64,000 nt of DNA from Terriglobia bacterium (lineage in GTDB: Bacteria; Acidobacteriota; Terriglobia; Bryobacterales; UBA6623), in assembly GCA_009841225.1 (NCBI GenBank), contig VXMF01000055.1, positions 62,001-126,000 on the forward strand, read 5' to 3'. Position numbers and translations under genes: made by a program. The notes beneath the pieces are model-generated. The model was not told the origin of the DNA. It saw nothing but the letters and a program-made list of their open reading frames with translations, and ran no database searches. This document shows, in pieces, positions 36,321 through 46,585 of this stretch. The stretch's first letter is position 1. Every line of letters starts with the position of its first letter.

Positions 36321-39029
36321 ATGAGTCGCGCCGCTTCAGCATCCAGTTCTCAGATTCTGCGCTGTGCTCTCATCGCGGCGCCACTCGCAGTGTCTATCGC
36401 TGGCGGCGCAAGCGCAGCACCAGACTTCCAGTCTGACGTCCGGCCGATCCTGCAGAAATGCCTGCCCTGTCATGGCCCGGACGAACACAGCCGCATGGCC
36501 AATCTTCGGCTGGATTCACACGAGGGCGCGACTGGGCAAGACGGCGGACACGCGGGCTTAGTCCCCGGCGACAGCGGCGCTAGCCGAGTGCTGGCTAGGG
36601 TGACTGCGGAAACCAATCCCATGCCGCCGGCGGGCGACCGCCTGACCGCCGCAGAAATCGAGACTCTCAGGCAATGGATTGACGCCGGTGCGGAGTACCG
36701 GCGCCATTGGGCATTCGAGCGCCCGGCGACCCCGGAACTTCCCAGCGTCACCGACAATAGCTGGCCCGAGAACCCGATTGACCACTTTGTGCTGGCCAAG
36801 CTGGAATCCGTCGGCCTAGCACCATCCGGCAGGGCGGATCGCTATACGCTGGCGAGACGCCTGTCCTTGGACCTGACCGGTCTGCCGCCACGACTGGAAG
36901 AAGTCGAGGCGTTCGTCGCTGACCGATCCGCAGATGCGTACGAGAAGTTCGTCGCGAGGCTGCTCGATTCGAGCGCGTACGGGGAGCGCTGGGCGAGCGT
37001 CTGGCTGGACTTGGCCCGCTACGCCGATTCGATGGGCTACGAGAAGGACACCCTGCGAACCATATGGCCCTACCGCGACTGGGTCGTCAGCTCCCTCAAC
37101 GACAACATGCCCTTCGATGAGTTCACGGTCCAGCAGCTGGCGGGCGACCTGATGCCCGAACCGACTCGCGACCAGCTCGTCGCAACCGGCTTCCATCGCA
37201 ATACGATGACCAACACCGAGGGCGGCACGGACGACGAAGAGTTCCGCGATGCAGCGGTCAAGGACAGGGTCGCCACGACCGGCCAGGTGTGGATGGGGCT
37301 GACCGTGGGCTGCGCCCAGTGCCACTCGCACAAGTACGATCCGATCTCGCATAGGGAGTACTACTCGCTGTACGCCTTCTTTAACCAAACCGCCGACGCA
37401 GACAAGAACGACGACAGCCCGCAGCTCGAGGTGTCCGACGGAGTGACCACCCCGATCTTGCGAGAACTGGCCACTGACGACCAGCGCGAGACGTTCGTCC
37501 ACAAGAGCGGGAATTTCAGGAACTTGGGCGAGCGCGTCACGGCCGGCGTGCCGGCCGCATTCCACCCCCTGCCGCAGGGAGCGCCCGCCAGCCGGCTAGG
37601 ACTGGCGCAGTGGATCATGTCCGATGAGAATCCCCTCACGGCGCGCGTCACCGTGAACCGACTGTGGGCCAGGCTTTTTGGCCAGGGCATCGTCGCAACG
37701 GAAGAGGATTTCGGGATCCAAGGCGAGCCGCCAACGCACCCGCAACTCCTCGATTGGCTCGCCACCGAGTTCGTGCGCAGCGGCTGGGATGTCAAGGCCA
37801 TGCTCACGACCGTGGTCACTTCGGCTACCTACCAGCAAACGTCCAACGTCACTCCAGACAGGCTCAAAGCGGATCCCGACAATGCCCTGCTCTCCAGAGG
37901 CCCGCGTTTCCGCCTCTCTGCCGAAATGCTGCGGGACCAAGCTCTGACTGCCAGCGGCTTGCTGTCGGCCAAGATGGGCGGGCCTCCGGTGATGCCATGG
38001 CAGCCGGAGGGAATCTGGCAGGTGGTGTACAGCAGCAAGCAGTGGGAGACCAGCCCCGGCGAGGATCGCTACCGCCGGGCGCTGTATACGCTCTGGCGGC
38101 GCACATCTCCCTACCCGTCGATGACCACCTTCGACGCACCTTCGGGCGAAACCTGCACGATCCGCCGGATTCGGACCAATACTCCTCTGCAGGCACTGGT
38201 CACGCTCAACGATCCCACCCTGATGGAGGCCGCGCAGCACCTGGCCAAGCGCTCGTCGCAGGCGGGGGGACCGACTGCCACTGGGCGCTTGGGCCACATC
38301 TTTCGAAGCGTCTTGTCTCGCCCTCCGTCAGAACGGGAGATCGATCGACTTCTCGCGCTGCGCGACTCTGCCGCGAACGAGTTGCGCCGAGACCGCGATG
38401 GCGCCGTGAAGCTGGCGAACTACGACCAAGTCCTGTACACGCGAGAGCGTCGGGTCTCGCTCGTGAACGATACCCGGGGCGATGCCGCGACCTGGCGCTA
38501 TACGACCGACCAGCCTGGCGGACACTGGGCGGACCCAGAGTTCGACGATGCCGGCTGGGCTGCCGGCCCGTCAGCGTTCGGATTCACCAAGGGTGACGAC
38601 GCCGACGGAGTCGACTCCTACGCTTCGAGCATCAGCACCCATTGGGACACGCCAGAGCTCTGGACGCGCCTCGATTTCGAGCTCACCGAGGCCGACGTCG
38701 AAGACTTTCGCTTCGAGGTGCGGCATTCCGCGGCGTTCCACGCTTACATCAACGGAGTCTTCGCCGCCGAGGATCTTGACGGCTCGGGCTCCTACGCTCC
38801 GTACGGCCTCACGCCCGAGGCCCGCCGAGCACTGCGACCGGGCCGCAACGTATTGGCCGTGCATGCGGTCCATACCGGTCTCACCGACGCCCCCAGGCAC
38901 ATTGACCTCGGGTTGACGATGTTGCGCCGGCCAGACTTGACTGACAGCGCCTCGGCCGCGGACGAGGCGGCCTGGGTGGCTGTCGCGAACGTGGTCTTGA
39001 ACCTCGACGAGGCCCTTACGAAACGGTGA
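36321..39029 (+). CDS. PSCyt1-DUF1549-DUF1553 haem protein with late jelly-roll insert, pair 3
   Basis: 902 residues from the ATG at 36321 that opens a signal peptide (ILRCALIAAPLAVSIAGGASA). PSCyt1 has CLPCHGPDEHS; DUF1549 carries CAQCHSHKYDPIS; DUF1553 has VNRLWARLFGQGIVATEEDF and NTPLQALVTLNDPTLMEAAQ. Between the DUF1553 body and its normal C-terminal tail (VANVVLNLDEALTKR) about 150 residues of beta-sandwich are inserted (ATWRYTTDQPGGHWADPEFD, FEVRHSAAFHAYINGVFAAE), like the galactose-binding-type domains of glycoside-active proteins. GTGA overlap joins it to the downstream DUF1501 gene. Confidence 0.9.
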   Translation: MSRAASASSSQILRCALIAAPLAVSIAGGASAAPDFQSDVRPILQKCLPCHGPDEHSRMANLRLDSHEGATGQDGGHAGLVPGDSGASRVLARVTAETNPMPPAGDRLTAAEIETLRQWIDAGAEYRRHWAFERPATPELPSVTDNSWPENPIDHFVLAKLESVGLAPSGRADRYTLARRLSLDLTGLPPRLEEVEAFVADRSADAYEKFVARLLDSSAYGERWASVWLDLARYADSMGYEKDTLRTIWPYRDWVVSSLNDNMPFDEFTVQQLAGDLMPEPTRDQLVATGFHRNTMTNTEGGTDDEEFRDAAVKDRVATTGQVWMGLTVGCAQCHSHKYDPISHREYYSLYAFFNQTADADKNDDSPQLEVSDGVTTPILRELATDDQRETFVHKSGNFRNLGERVTAGVPAAFHPLPQGAPASRLGLAQWIMSDENPLTARVTVNRLWARLFGQGIVATEEDFGIQGEPPTHPQLLDWLATEFVRSGWDVKAMLTTVVTSATYQQTSNVTPDRLKADPDNALLSRGPRFRLSAEMLRDQALTASGLLSAKMGGPPVMPWQPEGIWQVVYSSKQWETSPGEDRYRRALYTLWRRTSPYPSMTTFDAPSGETCTIRRIRTNTPLQALVTLNDPTLMEAAQHLAKRSSQAGGPTATGRLGHIFRSVLSRPPSEREIDRLLALRDSAANELRRDRDGAVKLANYDQVLYTRERRVSLVNDTRGDAATWRYTTDQPGGHWADPEFDDAGWAAGPSAFGFTKGDDADGVDSYASSISTHWDTPELWTRLDFELTEADVEDFRFEVRHSAAFHAYINGVFAAEDLDGSGSYAPYGLTPEARRALRPGRNVLAVHAVHTGLTDAPRHIDLGLTMLRRPDLTDSASAADEAAWVAVANVVLNLDEALTKR

Positions 39030-40474
39030 ACACTATGTCGATGCGAACAGAACTCGCGCATCACCAGACTCGCAGGCACTTCTTGCACGGCTGCCAGCTT
39101 GGCCTCGCCTCGATGTACCTCGGCTCTCTTCGAGCGGCCTCGTCCGACCATTCTCTGGCGCGCAAGCAGCCGCACTACGCACCCAAGGCGAAGTCAGTGA
39201 TCTACCTTCACATGGCAGGCGGCCCGTCTCAGCTGGAGTTGTTCGATCCCAAGCCCGAACTCCAGAAGCACAGCGGCGCTGATTGCCCCCAGCACCTGTT
39301 GGAAGGCAAGCGCTTCGCGTTCATCAAGGGCGTCCCCCAACTGCTCGGCACGCCGTACGAGTTTCAGCGAGTGGGACAGTCCGGCACGTGGGTGAGCGAA
39401 CTCCTGCCCCGCTTCTCCGAAGTGGCGGACGAGACGGCGATCATCCGCTCGATGACCACCGAGGAGTTCAACCACGCCCCGGCCCAGCTGCTGCTGCAGA
39501 CCGGCAGCGCCCGCCTAGGCGGCGCGTCCATGGGCGCATGGGCCACCTACGGCTTGGGGACGGAAAACCAAGACCTACCCGGCTTCGTGGTCTTGGTCAG
39601 CGGCAACAAGACGCCCAGCGCGGGAAAGAGTCTTTGGGGCAGCGGCTTCCTGCCGTCGGTCTACCAAGGGGTTCAGTGCCGCACTCAGGGAGACCCAGTA
39701 TTGTTCCTGAGCAATCCCGAAGGCATGAGCCGCTCCCTGCGAAGGTCGACCTTGGACGCGCTTGGCGATCTCAACCGCTTGCAGCGAGAGACTTCGGGAG
39801 ACCCCGACACGCTCTCGCGCATCGAGCAGTACGAATTGGCTTACCGCATGCAGACCTCGGTGCCGGAAGTGATGGACATCTCCAAGGAGCCGGACTCGAT
39901 ACATTCTCTCTACGGCACCGAACCGGGCAAGCTCTCGTTCGCCAACAACTGCCTGCTGGCGCGGCGGCTGGTCGAGAGCGGCGTGCGCTTCGTGCAGCTG
40001 TACGACTGGGGCTGGGACCACCACGGCAACGCCCGTCGGACAGACATCCGCTACGACCTGCCGGATCGGGCTCGCGACATCGACCGCCCCGCCGCAGCCC
40101 TGATCGCGGACCTCAAGCAGCGCGGCCTGCTCGACGAGACCCTGATCATTTGGGGAGGCGAGTTCGGGCGCACCCCGATGCGCGAGAACAGGCAAGGCGA
40201 CAAGACCGAGTACTACGGACGCGATCACCATCCGTTCGCGTTCACGATGTGGATGGCAGGCGGCGGCATCAAGGGCGGTGTCGATCTCGGCTCGACAGAC
40301 GACATCGGCTACTACGTGGACAGCGACCCCGTCACGCCCCGCGACCTGCAAGCCACCATGCTGCACCTGTTGGGACTGGACCCGTACAAGTTCCACTACC
40401 CCCACCAAGGCCTCAAGGAGAGGCTCATCGGCCCAACGAATGAGGGGCGGATCGTGCAACAATTGCTGGCCTAG
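39026..40474 (+). CDS. DUF1501 protein, pair 3
   Basis: 482 residues from a GTG at 39026 that overlaps the DUF1553 stop (GTGA); ATGs at 39035 and 39041 are alternatives. Tat-like QTRRHFLHGCQLGLAS leader. Complete family blocks: VIYLHMAGGPSQLELFDPKP, IRSMTTEEFNHAPAQLLLQT, MGAWATYGLGT, LLARRLVESGVRFVQLYDWG, WGGEFGRTPM and GRDHHPFAFTMWMAGGG. As in pair 1 it follows the haem protein. Bases 40475-40749 downstream have no recognised gene. Confidence 0.9.
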   Translation: MNTMSMRTELAHHQTRRHFLHGCQLGLASMYLGSLRAASSDHSLARKQPHYAPKAKSVIYLHMAGGPSQLELFDPKPELQKHSGADCPQHLLEGKRFAFIKGVPQLLGTPYEFQRVGQSGTWVSELLPRFSEVADETAIIRSMTTEEFNHAPAQLLLQTGSARLGGASMGAWATYGLGTENQDLPGFVVLVSGNKTPSAGKSLWGSGFLPSVYQGVQCRTQGDPVLFLSNPEGMSRSLRRSTLDALGDLNRLQRETSGDPDTLSRIEQYELAYRMQTSVPEVMDISKEPDSIHSLYGTEPGKLSFANNCLLARRLVESGVRFVQLYDWGWDHHGNARRTDIRYDLPDRARDIDRPAAALIADLKQRGLLDETLIIWGGEFGRTPMRENRQGDKTEYYGRDHHPFAFTMWMAGGGIKGGVDLGSTDDIGYYVDSDPVTPRDLQATMLHLLGLDPYKFHYPHQGLKERLIGPTNEGRIVQQLLA

Positions 40475-40749
40475 CCAGCAGAGCGCACCGGCCAGCCTGA
40501 ATCGGACGCACTGGCAGCCTGCTCCGTCAGGCCATGAGTAGCGCTAGCAGTACAGCCGATCTGGCGTGGTACATTCAATCCGCATCAGATCGACTGGGGG
40601 TATGGGACGAGCGGCCTTTCCATGTCCATCCGGGCGACGATCCGGAGCCGTGCTATAGAAGTCGTATCCGACTGCGAGCGCTTCCAGCCTTCCCGGCACG
40701 CGTCACAGCCGCTGCGATTGCACACAGGCGCGGCTCCCGCTAGCCACCA

Positions 40750-43700
40750 ATGATTCGGTTTGCAGTGAACAACCCCTATGCGGTGGGCGTGGCTGCCCTG
40801 GCCACCGTCGTGCTCGGGATCACGTCGTACCAGCGCCTGCCGGCCGACTTGCTGCCGATCTTCAAGACCCCGGCCGTCCAAGTGGTGACGTTCTACCCCG
40901 GCATGCCGCCCGAGGTGATGGAACGCGACATCATGAGCCGGCTCGAACGCTGGACCGGCCAGTCGGTCGGCATCGAGCACCAAGAGGCCAAGGCCATGTT
41001 GGGGGTCTGCGTGGTCAAGGACTTCTTCCGCGAAGGGATCAGCCTCGAGACGGCCATGAGCCAGGTGACCTCCTACGCCGTCAGCGACATGTTCTACCTG
41101 CCGCCGGGCACGATCCCACCGATGGTCATGCCATTCGACCCGACGGCCTCGGTTCCGCTCTGCTTGGTGAGCGTGTCCAGCCCGAGCATGGACGAGAAGC
41201 AGCTCTACGATATCGCCTATTTCGAACTGCGAAACCGCTTGCAGTCGATCCAGGGCGTGATCGCGCCGGCTGTCTATGGGGGCAAGCTGCGGCGCATCCT
41301 CGCCTACGTCGACCGGATGCGACTGGAAGCGCGCGGGCTGGCTCCGATGGATGTGGTGAACGCGCTCAAGCGGCAAAGCGTGTTCATTCCCGCGGGCAAC
41401 CTCAAGGCCGGCAATCTGGACTACCAGATCTTCGCCAATTCCATGCCAGCGGCGGTCGAGGACCTCAACGACATGCCGATCGAAGTGCGCGACGGGGCTC
41501 CCATCCTCGTGGGCGATGTCGCCGAGGTGCGCGACTCGAGCCAGATCCAGAGCAACGTGGTCCGCCTCAACGGCAGGCGGCAGGTGTACATCCCCATCTA
41601 TCGCCAGCCCGGCGCGAACACGATCGAGATCGTGAGCTCGATCCGCCAGAACTTGGAACGCATCCAGCAGCGCCTGAAGGAGATGGATGCGTCGGCCCGG
41701 GACCTCTCGATCGAGGTCGTGTTGGACCAGTCGGTATACGTGCGCGGCGCACTGAGAGCCTTGCAGTGGGAAGGGCTCCTCGGGGCTGGGTTCGCCGCAC
41801 TGATCGTGCTGCTGTTCCTCCGCCGACTGCGCTCGACGGTATTGATTCTGCTGAGCTTGCCTCTGGCGATCCTCGCCGCCCTGACGGGCCTCTATTTCAG
41901 CGGGGCGACGCTCAACGCGATGACCATCGGCGGCCTAGCCTTGGTGATCGGCATTTTGATCGATCAGGCCATTGTGGTCGTCGAGTCCATCGTCCGTCAT
42001 GTCGACGCAGGCCAGCCCCCTATGGAGGCGGCCTTGAAAGGCACCTCGGAGGTGGCAGTGCCGGTCTTGGTTTCGACCGTCACGTTCTGCATCGTTTTCT
42101 TCCCCGTCGCCTTCCTGACCGGCATGGCCAGCTACCTGTTCAGCCCGGTCGCCCTTGCGGCGACGTTCGCAATGGGAGCCTCGTTCCTGTTCTCCATCAC
42201 CTTGGTGCCAGCCTTCTGCGCGCGCATCCTGAAGGGCAAAGCTGGCGCGGCACGGAACACGCAGGGCCTAGCGCTGGCCAGCGCATACGAGAGGCTCGTC
42301 GCGAAGCTGATACCGCGACGCTGGACAGTGGTCTGGGGCGCTGCGCTGCTGCTGGTCGCGTCGCTGTACTTGCTGCGCTCGACCGGCACCGAACTGTTCC
42401 CGGCCGTGGATGCCGGACAATTCCAGATCACTGTCCGGCTGCCCTCCGGGACACGCATCGAAAACACGGAGGCGAGGCTGGCCGAGATCGAACAAGTGAT
42501 CATCGCCGAGATCGGCCAACCCGACCCATCGGGCGAGGAGCGCTTCCCTGAATCGAACCTGCGCATGCTGATCAGCAACATCGGCGTGCTGATGGACTGG
42601 CCCGCGGCCTACACCCCGAACACCGGTCCGATGGACGCATTCATGCTGGTCCAGCTGAAAAACAAGCCGGGCTATCCCGGATCTTTCGAGTACGTGGAAC
42701 GTCTCCGCTCGAAGCTCAATCGTCAGTTCCCCAGCGTGGAGTTCTCCTTCGACACCGGAGGCCTGCTCACCGCAGCCTTGAACCAAGGCGAGCCTGCCCC
42801 AATCCACGTCCAAGTGTCAGGCAGCAATCTGGAGACCTCGCATCGCATCGGGACGATCATTGCTGAGCGCGCCCGCGAGGTGGAAGGGATCACCGATGTC
42901 CGGATCGCGCAGAGGATGGACTACCCGATCCTCGACGTGGAGATCGATCGCGTCAAGGCTGCCATGGCCGGCGTCGACGTGGAAGACGTGATGAAGAACC
43001 TAGTGACCGCCACCAATTCCAGCATTGGCTTCGATCCGGCGTTCTGGATCGACGAGAGAAACGGCAACCACTACTTCATCGGAGCGCAGTATGGGGAGGA
43101 AGACCTCGTCTCCGTCGAGACCTTGCGCGACATCCCGATCAGCGGATCGCGAGCCGACAAACCGGTCTCGCTGCGCACCTTGGTCAATTTGAACCGCTCC
43201 ACAGGGCCGGCCGCCATCAGCCATCGCAACATCACGCGGGTGATCGACGTCTACGCCACGGTCCTGCCCGGCCACGACATCGGCTCGGTCGTGGCGGAGG
43301 TCGAACGGCTGCTGGGCGATTCGCAGGAACTCCGACCTGTCCTGCGCGAATCCGACCGAGGGGCCTACTTCGAGGTCACCGGCCCGGAATTCGCCGACGC
43401 CGGCTACAGCTACAGCCTCACCGGAGAGGTCGCCACCATGCACGATGTGCTGGGGCAGTTCGTGCAAGGCTTCTTGCTGGCCGTGGTGTTGGTGTACCTC
43501 GTGCTGGTCCTCCAGTTCCGTTCGTTCCGGGATCCGTTCATCGTAATGCTGGCCGTTCCGCTCGGCCTCATCGGGGTGAGCTGGCTGCTATTCCTGGGCG
43601 GCAATCCACTGAGCATGATGTCCGCAATGGGCATCATCATGATGGTCGGGCTGGTGGTAGCCTACAGTATCCTGCTGGTCGATTTCGCGGATCGTCGCTT

Positions 43701-43962
43701 GGCCGATGGCGCGGCTCTGCGGGACGCGATCGTCGAAGCGGCTCGCGTGCGGCTCCGCCCCATCCTGATGACCTCGCTAACGACGGTCTTGGCGCTAACG
43801 CCCATGGCGTTGGGAGGCGCAGGCGCGGAGGCCAACGTCCCACTGGCACGCGCAATCATCGGCGGCGTGGTAAGTGCGGCAGCGCTGACGCTCGTGGTAG
43901 TCCCGTGTCTGTACGTGATCCTCAAGCGGCCCAGCCCGGCGCTTCAGGAGAGGCTGGGATGA
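40750..43962 (+). CDS. RND efflux transporter permease
   Basis: 1070 residues with the two-fold repeated RND layout: an N-terminal helix (NNPYAVGVAALATVVLG), a large periplasmic loop, helices 2-6 (about 335-500), a second loop, and helices 8-12 ending near 1055. Helix 4 reads GILIDQAIVVVE where drug pumps have two Asp residues (DD) for the proton relay; the first Asp is kept and the second is Gln. Inner-membrane proton-driven pump; substrate not predictable, hydrophobic compounds or drugs more likely than metals. The stop overlaps the adaptor start (ATGA, 43959-43962), first gene of a three-gene operon. Confidence 0.9.
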   Translation: MIRFAVNNPYAVGVAALATVVLGITSYQRLPADLLPIFKTPAVQVVTFYPGMPPEVMERDIMSRLERWTGQSVGIEHQEAKAMLGVCVVKDFFREGISLETAMSQVTSYAVSDMFYLPPGTIPPMVMPFDPTASVPLCLVSVSSPSMDEKQLYDIAYFELRNRLQSIQGVIAPAVYGGKLRRILAYVDRMRLEARGLAPMDVVNALKRQSVFIPAGNLKAGNLDYQIFANSMPAAVEDLNDMPIEVRDGAPILVGDVAEVRDSSQIQSNVVRLNGRRQVYIPIYRQPGANTIEIVSSIRQNLERIQQRLKEMDASARDLSIEVVLDQSVYVRGALRALQWEGLLGAGFAALIVLLFLRRLRSTVLILLSLPLAILAALTGLYFSGATLNAMTIGGLALVIGILIDQAIVVVESIVRHVDAGQPPMEAALKGTSEVAVPVLVSTVTFCIVFFPVAFLTGMASYLFSPVALAATFAMGASFLFSITLVPAFCARILKGKAGAARNTQGLALASAYERLVAKLIPRRWTVVWGAALLLVASLYLLRSTGTELFPAVDAGQFQITVRLPSGTRIENTEARLAEIEQVIIAEIGQPDPSGEERFPESNLRMLISNIGVLMDWPAAYTPNTGPMDAFMLVQLKNKPGYPGSFEYVERLRSKLNRQFPSVEFSFDTGGLLTAALNQGEPAPIHVQVSGSNLETSHRIGTIIAERAREVEGITDVRIAQRMDYPILDVEIDRVKAAMAGVDVEDVMKNLVTATNSSIGFDPAFWIDERNGNHYFIGAQYGEEDLVSVETLRDIPISGSRADKPVSLRTLVNLNRSTGPAAISHRNITRVIDVYATVLPGHDIGSVVAEVERLLGDSQELRPVLRESDRGAYFEVTGPEFADAGYSYSLTGEVATMHDVLGQFVQGFLLAVVLVYLVLVLQFRSFRDPFIVMLAVPLGLIGVSWLLFLGGNPLSMMSAMGIIMMVGLVVAYSILLVDFADRRLADGAALRDAIVEAARVRLRPILMTSLTTVLALTPMALGGAGAEANVPLARAIIGGVVSAAALTLVVVPCLYVILKRPSPALQERLG

Positions 43963-45281
43963 GCACACCTCGGGCCTTGCTCGCCCCACGAGCCACCGTT
44001 GCCTTCACGAATAAGACTGGCGCGGTAGCGCAAAGGCCGCGCGGAATCTCTCGGCTGCGGCCTCGCAGCGGATGTTCGTGCGCAGCCCTCGCCCTCGCTC
44101 TCACCGGGCTAGGCTGCTCCTCGGGCAGCCTTGGGCGGGCCGACGCAAGCGCAGACGAGCCCGCCACCGCGCAGGCCCTCGACGTGGAAGTCGTCTCAGC
44201 GGCGCGCGGGGACGTCGTGCGCACCATCTCGTTGCCCGCCAGCATCGAGGCCGACCAACAAGCGACCTTGTACAGCAAGGTCAGCGGTTACTTGGAAAGC
44301 ATCGCGGTCGACATCGGGGATCGCGTGAGCCAAGGCCAGCTGCTGGCCAAGATCGACGTGCCCGAAATCTCCGATCAACTGCGCGAGGGCGCGGCCGAAC
44401 TGGCTGCCGCCCAGGCCGACCGCAGCATGGCGGAAGCAGAATTGGCTAGCGCCGGGGCGAAATCGAGACTTCAGGCGCTCACCTACGAGCGCCTGGAAGC
44501 CGTGAGAACTGCAGAGCCGGACGTGGTGTCCCGGCAAGATGTCGACGAGGCCAAGGCCCAATCGGACATGGCAGCCGCGAACGTTAAGGAAACCGAGAGC
44601 CAGATCCTTCAAATCGACAGCAGAATCCAGCAACTAGAAGCAGCGCAGCAGCGCCTCGAAACACTGCTTGGTTTCGCCGAGATCCGCGCGCCGTTCGACG
44701 GGATCGTGACGGATCGCTTCGTTGATCCGGGCGCGCTGCTGCAAGCGGCGACGTCCAGCGATTCGGTCCAGAAGATCGTAACTGTCGCAAAGGCAGACAA
44801 GGTGCGAGTGGCCATAGACGTGCCGGAGTCTGAAGCGCCATACGTGCGGGCGAGCAGTGCCGCGACGGTCACCGTCGATGCCATGCCGGGCAAGCAGTTC
44901 CAGGGCTCGGTAAGCAGGTTCTCGCGCTCGCTCAACCCGGCTACCCGAACGATGCGGGCAGAGATCGACCTGCCCAACGCCGACGCCTTGCTCCTCCCGG
45001 GAATGTTTGGACGCGCCACGCTCACGCTCGCTACCCGAGCCGATGCGGTCACCGTCCCCGCCGAGGCGCTCCACGCCGAGGGCGAGCGCTCATTTGTCTA
45101 TGAGGTCATTGGAGGCCGGGCGCGACGCGTCGATGTTGAGACTGCGCCCGGAGACGGGATCGATATCGAGATCACAGGCGGACTCAATGGCAACGAGCGA
45201 GTCATCGTGGCCGCGAGGGAGCCGTTGTCTGACGGCACAGCCGTCAACGCCGTCGAAGCGAACCGGGAGTCCAGGCCGTGA
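43959..45281 (+). CDS. RND efflux periplasmic adaptor, lipoprotein
   Basis: 440 residues. The signal ends in a lipobox-like LTGLGC. The adaptor pattern follows: a beta-barrel/lipoyl half (QATLYSKVSGYLESIAVDIG, GQLLAKIDVPE), a long coiled-coil hairpin at about 130-235 rich in Ala, Glu and Gln, the second lipoyl half (FAEIRAPFDGIVTDRFVDPG), and a membrane-proximal domain (DGIDIEITGGLNGNERVIVA). Bridges the permease and TolC. Four-base overlaps on both sides (ATGA before, GTGA after) imply tight translational coupling. A basic N-terminal extension before the hydrophobic segment is longer than usual, so a later start is possible. Confidence 0.9.
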   Translation: MSTPRALLAPRATVAFTNKTGAVAQRPRGISRLRPRSGCSCAALALALTGLGCSSGSLGRADASADEPATAQALDVEVVSAARGDVVRTISLPASIEADQQATLYSKVSGYLESIAVDIGDRVSQGQLLAKIDVPEISDQLREGAAELAAAQADRSMAEAELASAGAKSRLQALTYERLEAVRTAEPDVVSRQDVDEAKAQSDMAAANVKETESQILQIDSRIQQLEAAQQRLETLLGFAEIRAPFDGIVTDRFVDPGALLQAATSSDSVQKIVTVAKADKVRVAIDVPESEAPYVRASSAATVTVDAMPGKQFQGSVSRFSRSLNPATRTMRAEIDLPNADALLLPGMFGRATLTLATRADAVTVPAEALHAEGERSFVYEVIGGRARRVDVETAPGDGIDIEITGGLNGNERVIVAAREPLSDGTAVNAVEANRESRP

Positions 45282-46585
45282 CCACAAGGCTTCGGTTCCG
45301 GGCCCTCGTCGCTGCGGCGCTGGCCGCTGCCCTTCCGGCGGCAGCCGAGACCAGCGGAGAAGTACGTAGCCTGACGCTCGAGCAAGCGATCGAGACAGCG
45401 CTGGCAAACAACCCCAGCCTGCGGCAGTCCGCCATCGCGATCAGCGCGGCCGAAACTCGAGTCAGACAGGCCCGTGCAGGCCTCATGCCCCAGATCGATG
45501 CTGGCGGACTCGCCAATCAGGGATTGACCGGGTCAGCCAATCTCTTCGATTTGCACGGCTTAGCATCCTCTCCAGAACCCAGGAGTGGAGCGTTTTCGGT
45601 CAACGTTCTACAAGACGTCCTCGATTTCAAGCGCAGCAGGTTCGAGAGCAGGGCCCGGAGGGCGGAGGTGGAATACTTCGAACAAACGCTTCGCGCCGAC
45701 CGAGCCAGATTGGTGCTGGAGGTGCAACGGGCCTATTTCGATGGCCTGAAGGCGAACAGGCAGCTCTCGCCAGCCAGCGAGCTTGTCAAGCAGCGCGATC
45801 TGGAGCAAACCCGCGCCGATGCGCTTCTAGAGGCGGAACTGGGCACCAAGGTCGAGGCTGACCAAGCCAGGCTCAGGGCATCGGAGGCCCAGCTCGGGCT
45901 CACGACAGCGGCCGAGACCGAGCGAAGGGCGCTGGCGAGCCTCAGCACCGTCATGGGGCAGGAGACCCCTAACCGATTCCAGCTACAAGAGCCCGAGATC
46001 TCGGAGCACGGCCCGGAAGCGCTCGAGTCTCTGCTAGCCAGAGCAGTGGAGAACCGCGCCGAGCTAGCGGCGGTCGATGCCAGAATCGAGGCCGCGCAGG
46101 AGTGGGTGCGCCGCGCCGAGCGCGAGAAGTATCCCCGAATGATGATCATGTTCAGTGGCGGCTGGACTCGGTTTGCCGAACTGACCCTAGGTCGGTTGCT
46201 GTTCGGCGCGTTCGGACTCCGACTGCCACTATTCACCGGCGGGCGGCTGGAAGCGGTCATCGAAGAGACCAAGCTGGCGGTGGACAAGACCGAGGCGATG
46301 CGCGACGAGCTGCAACAAGCGATACAGCTCGAGGTTGCCACCGCACACAGCCAAGCGGTAGCGACTCTAGAAGCGATACAGGCGGCCCGGCTGGCCCTGG
46401 AGCAAGCTCAGGCGGTGGCAACCCTAGCCGATCTCCGCCACCAGCAGGGCCTGTCTTCCCGACTCGATGTAGTCATTGCAAGAACGGAACTCGCCGCAGC
46501 TGAGAACGGCTTCGACCAAGCTCGCTACGACCATGCGCGCGCCATGGCAGAGCTCGGCTTCGCCAGCGGCTCGGCATCTCCCTGA
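45278..46585 (+). CDS. TolC-family outer membrane efflux protein
   Basis: 435 residues from a GTG at 45278 that overlaps the adaptor stop. Signal peptide (ALVAAALAAALPAAAE), then the OEP repeat opening SLTLEQAIETALANNPSLRQ, long Ala/Gln/Glu-rich helices of the coiled-coil tunnel, and the second repeat (RAVENRAELAAVDARIEAAQ). Forms the trimeric outer-membrane channel for the pump encoded just before it. A strong hairpin starts at its stop codon. Confidence 0.9.
   Translation: MTTRLRFRALVAAALAAALPAAAETSGEVRSLTLEQAIETALANNPSLRQSAIAISAAETRVRQARAGLMPQIDAGGLANQGLTGSANLFDLHGLASSPEPRSGAFSVNVLQDVLDFKRSRFESRARRAEVEYFEQTLRADRARLVLEVQRAYFDGLKANRQLSPASELVKQRDLEQTRADALLEAELGTKVEADQARLRASEAQLGLTTAAETERRALASLSTVMGQETPNRFQLQEPEISEHGPEALESLLARAVENRAELAAVDARIEAAQEWVRRAEREKYPRMMIMFSGGWTRFAELTLGRLLFGAFGLRLPLFTGGRLEAVIEETKLAVDKTEAMRDELQQAIQLEVATAHSQAVATLEAIQAARLALEQAQAVATLADLRHQQGLSSRLDVVIARTELAAAENGFDQARYDHARAMAELGFASGSASP

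Noticed and set aside
39283-40443. Open frame of 386 codons on the plus strand
   Set aside because: It is a shifted frame inside the DUF1501 gene of pair 3, rich in Arg, Pro and Gly and without any recognisable domain.
40475-40749. Possible small genes between the DUF1501 gene and the RND operon
   Set aside because: Short frames only, no ribosome site or family resemblance.
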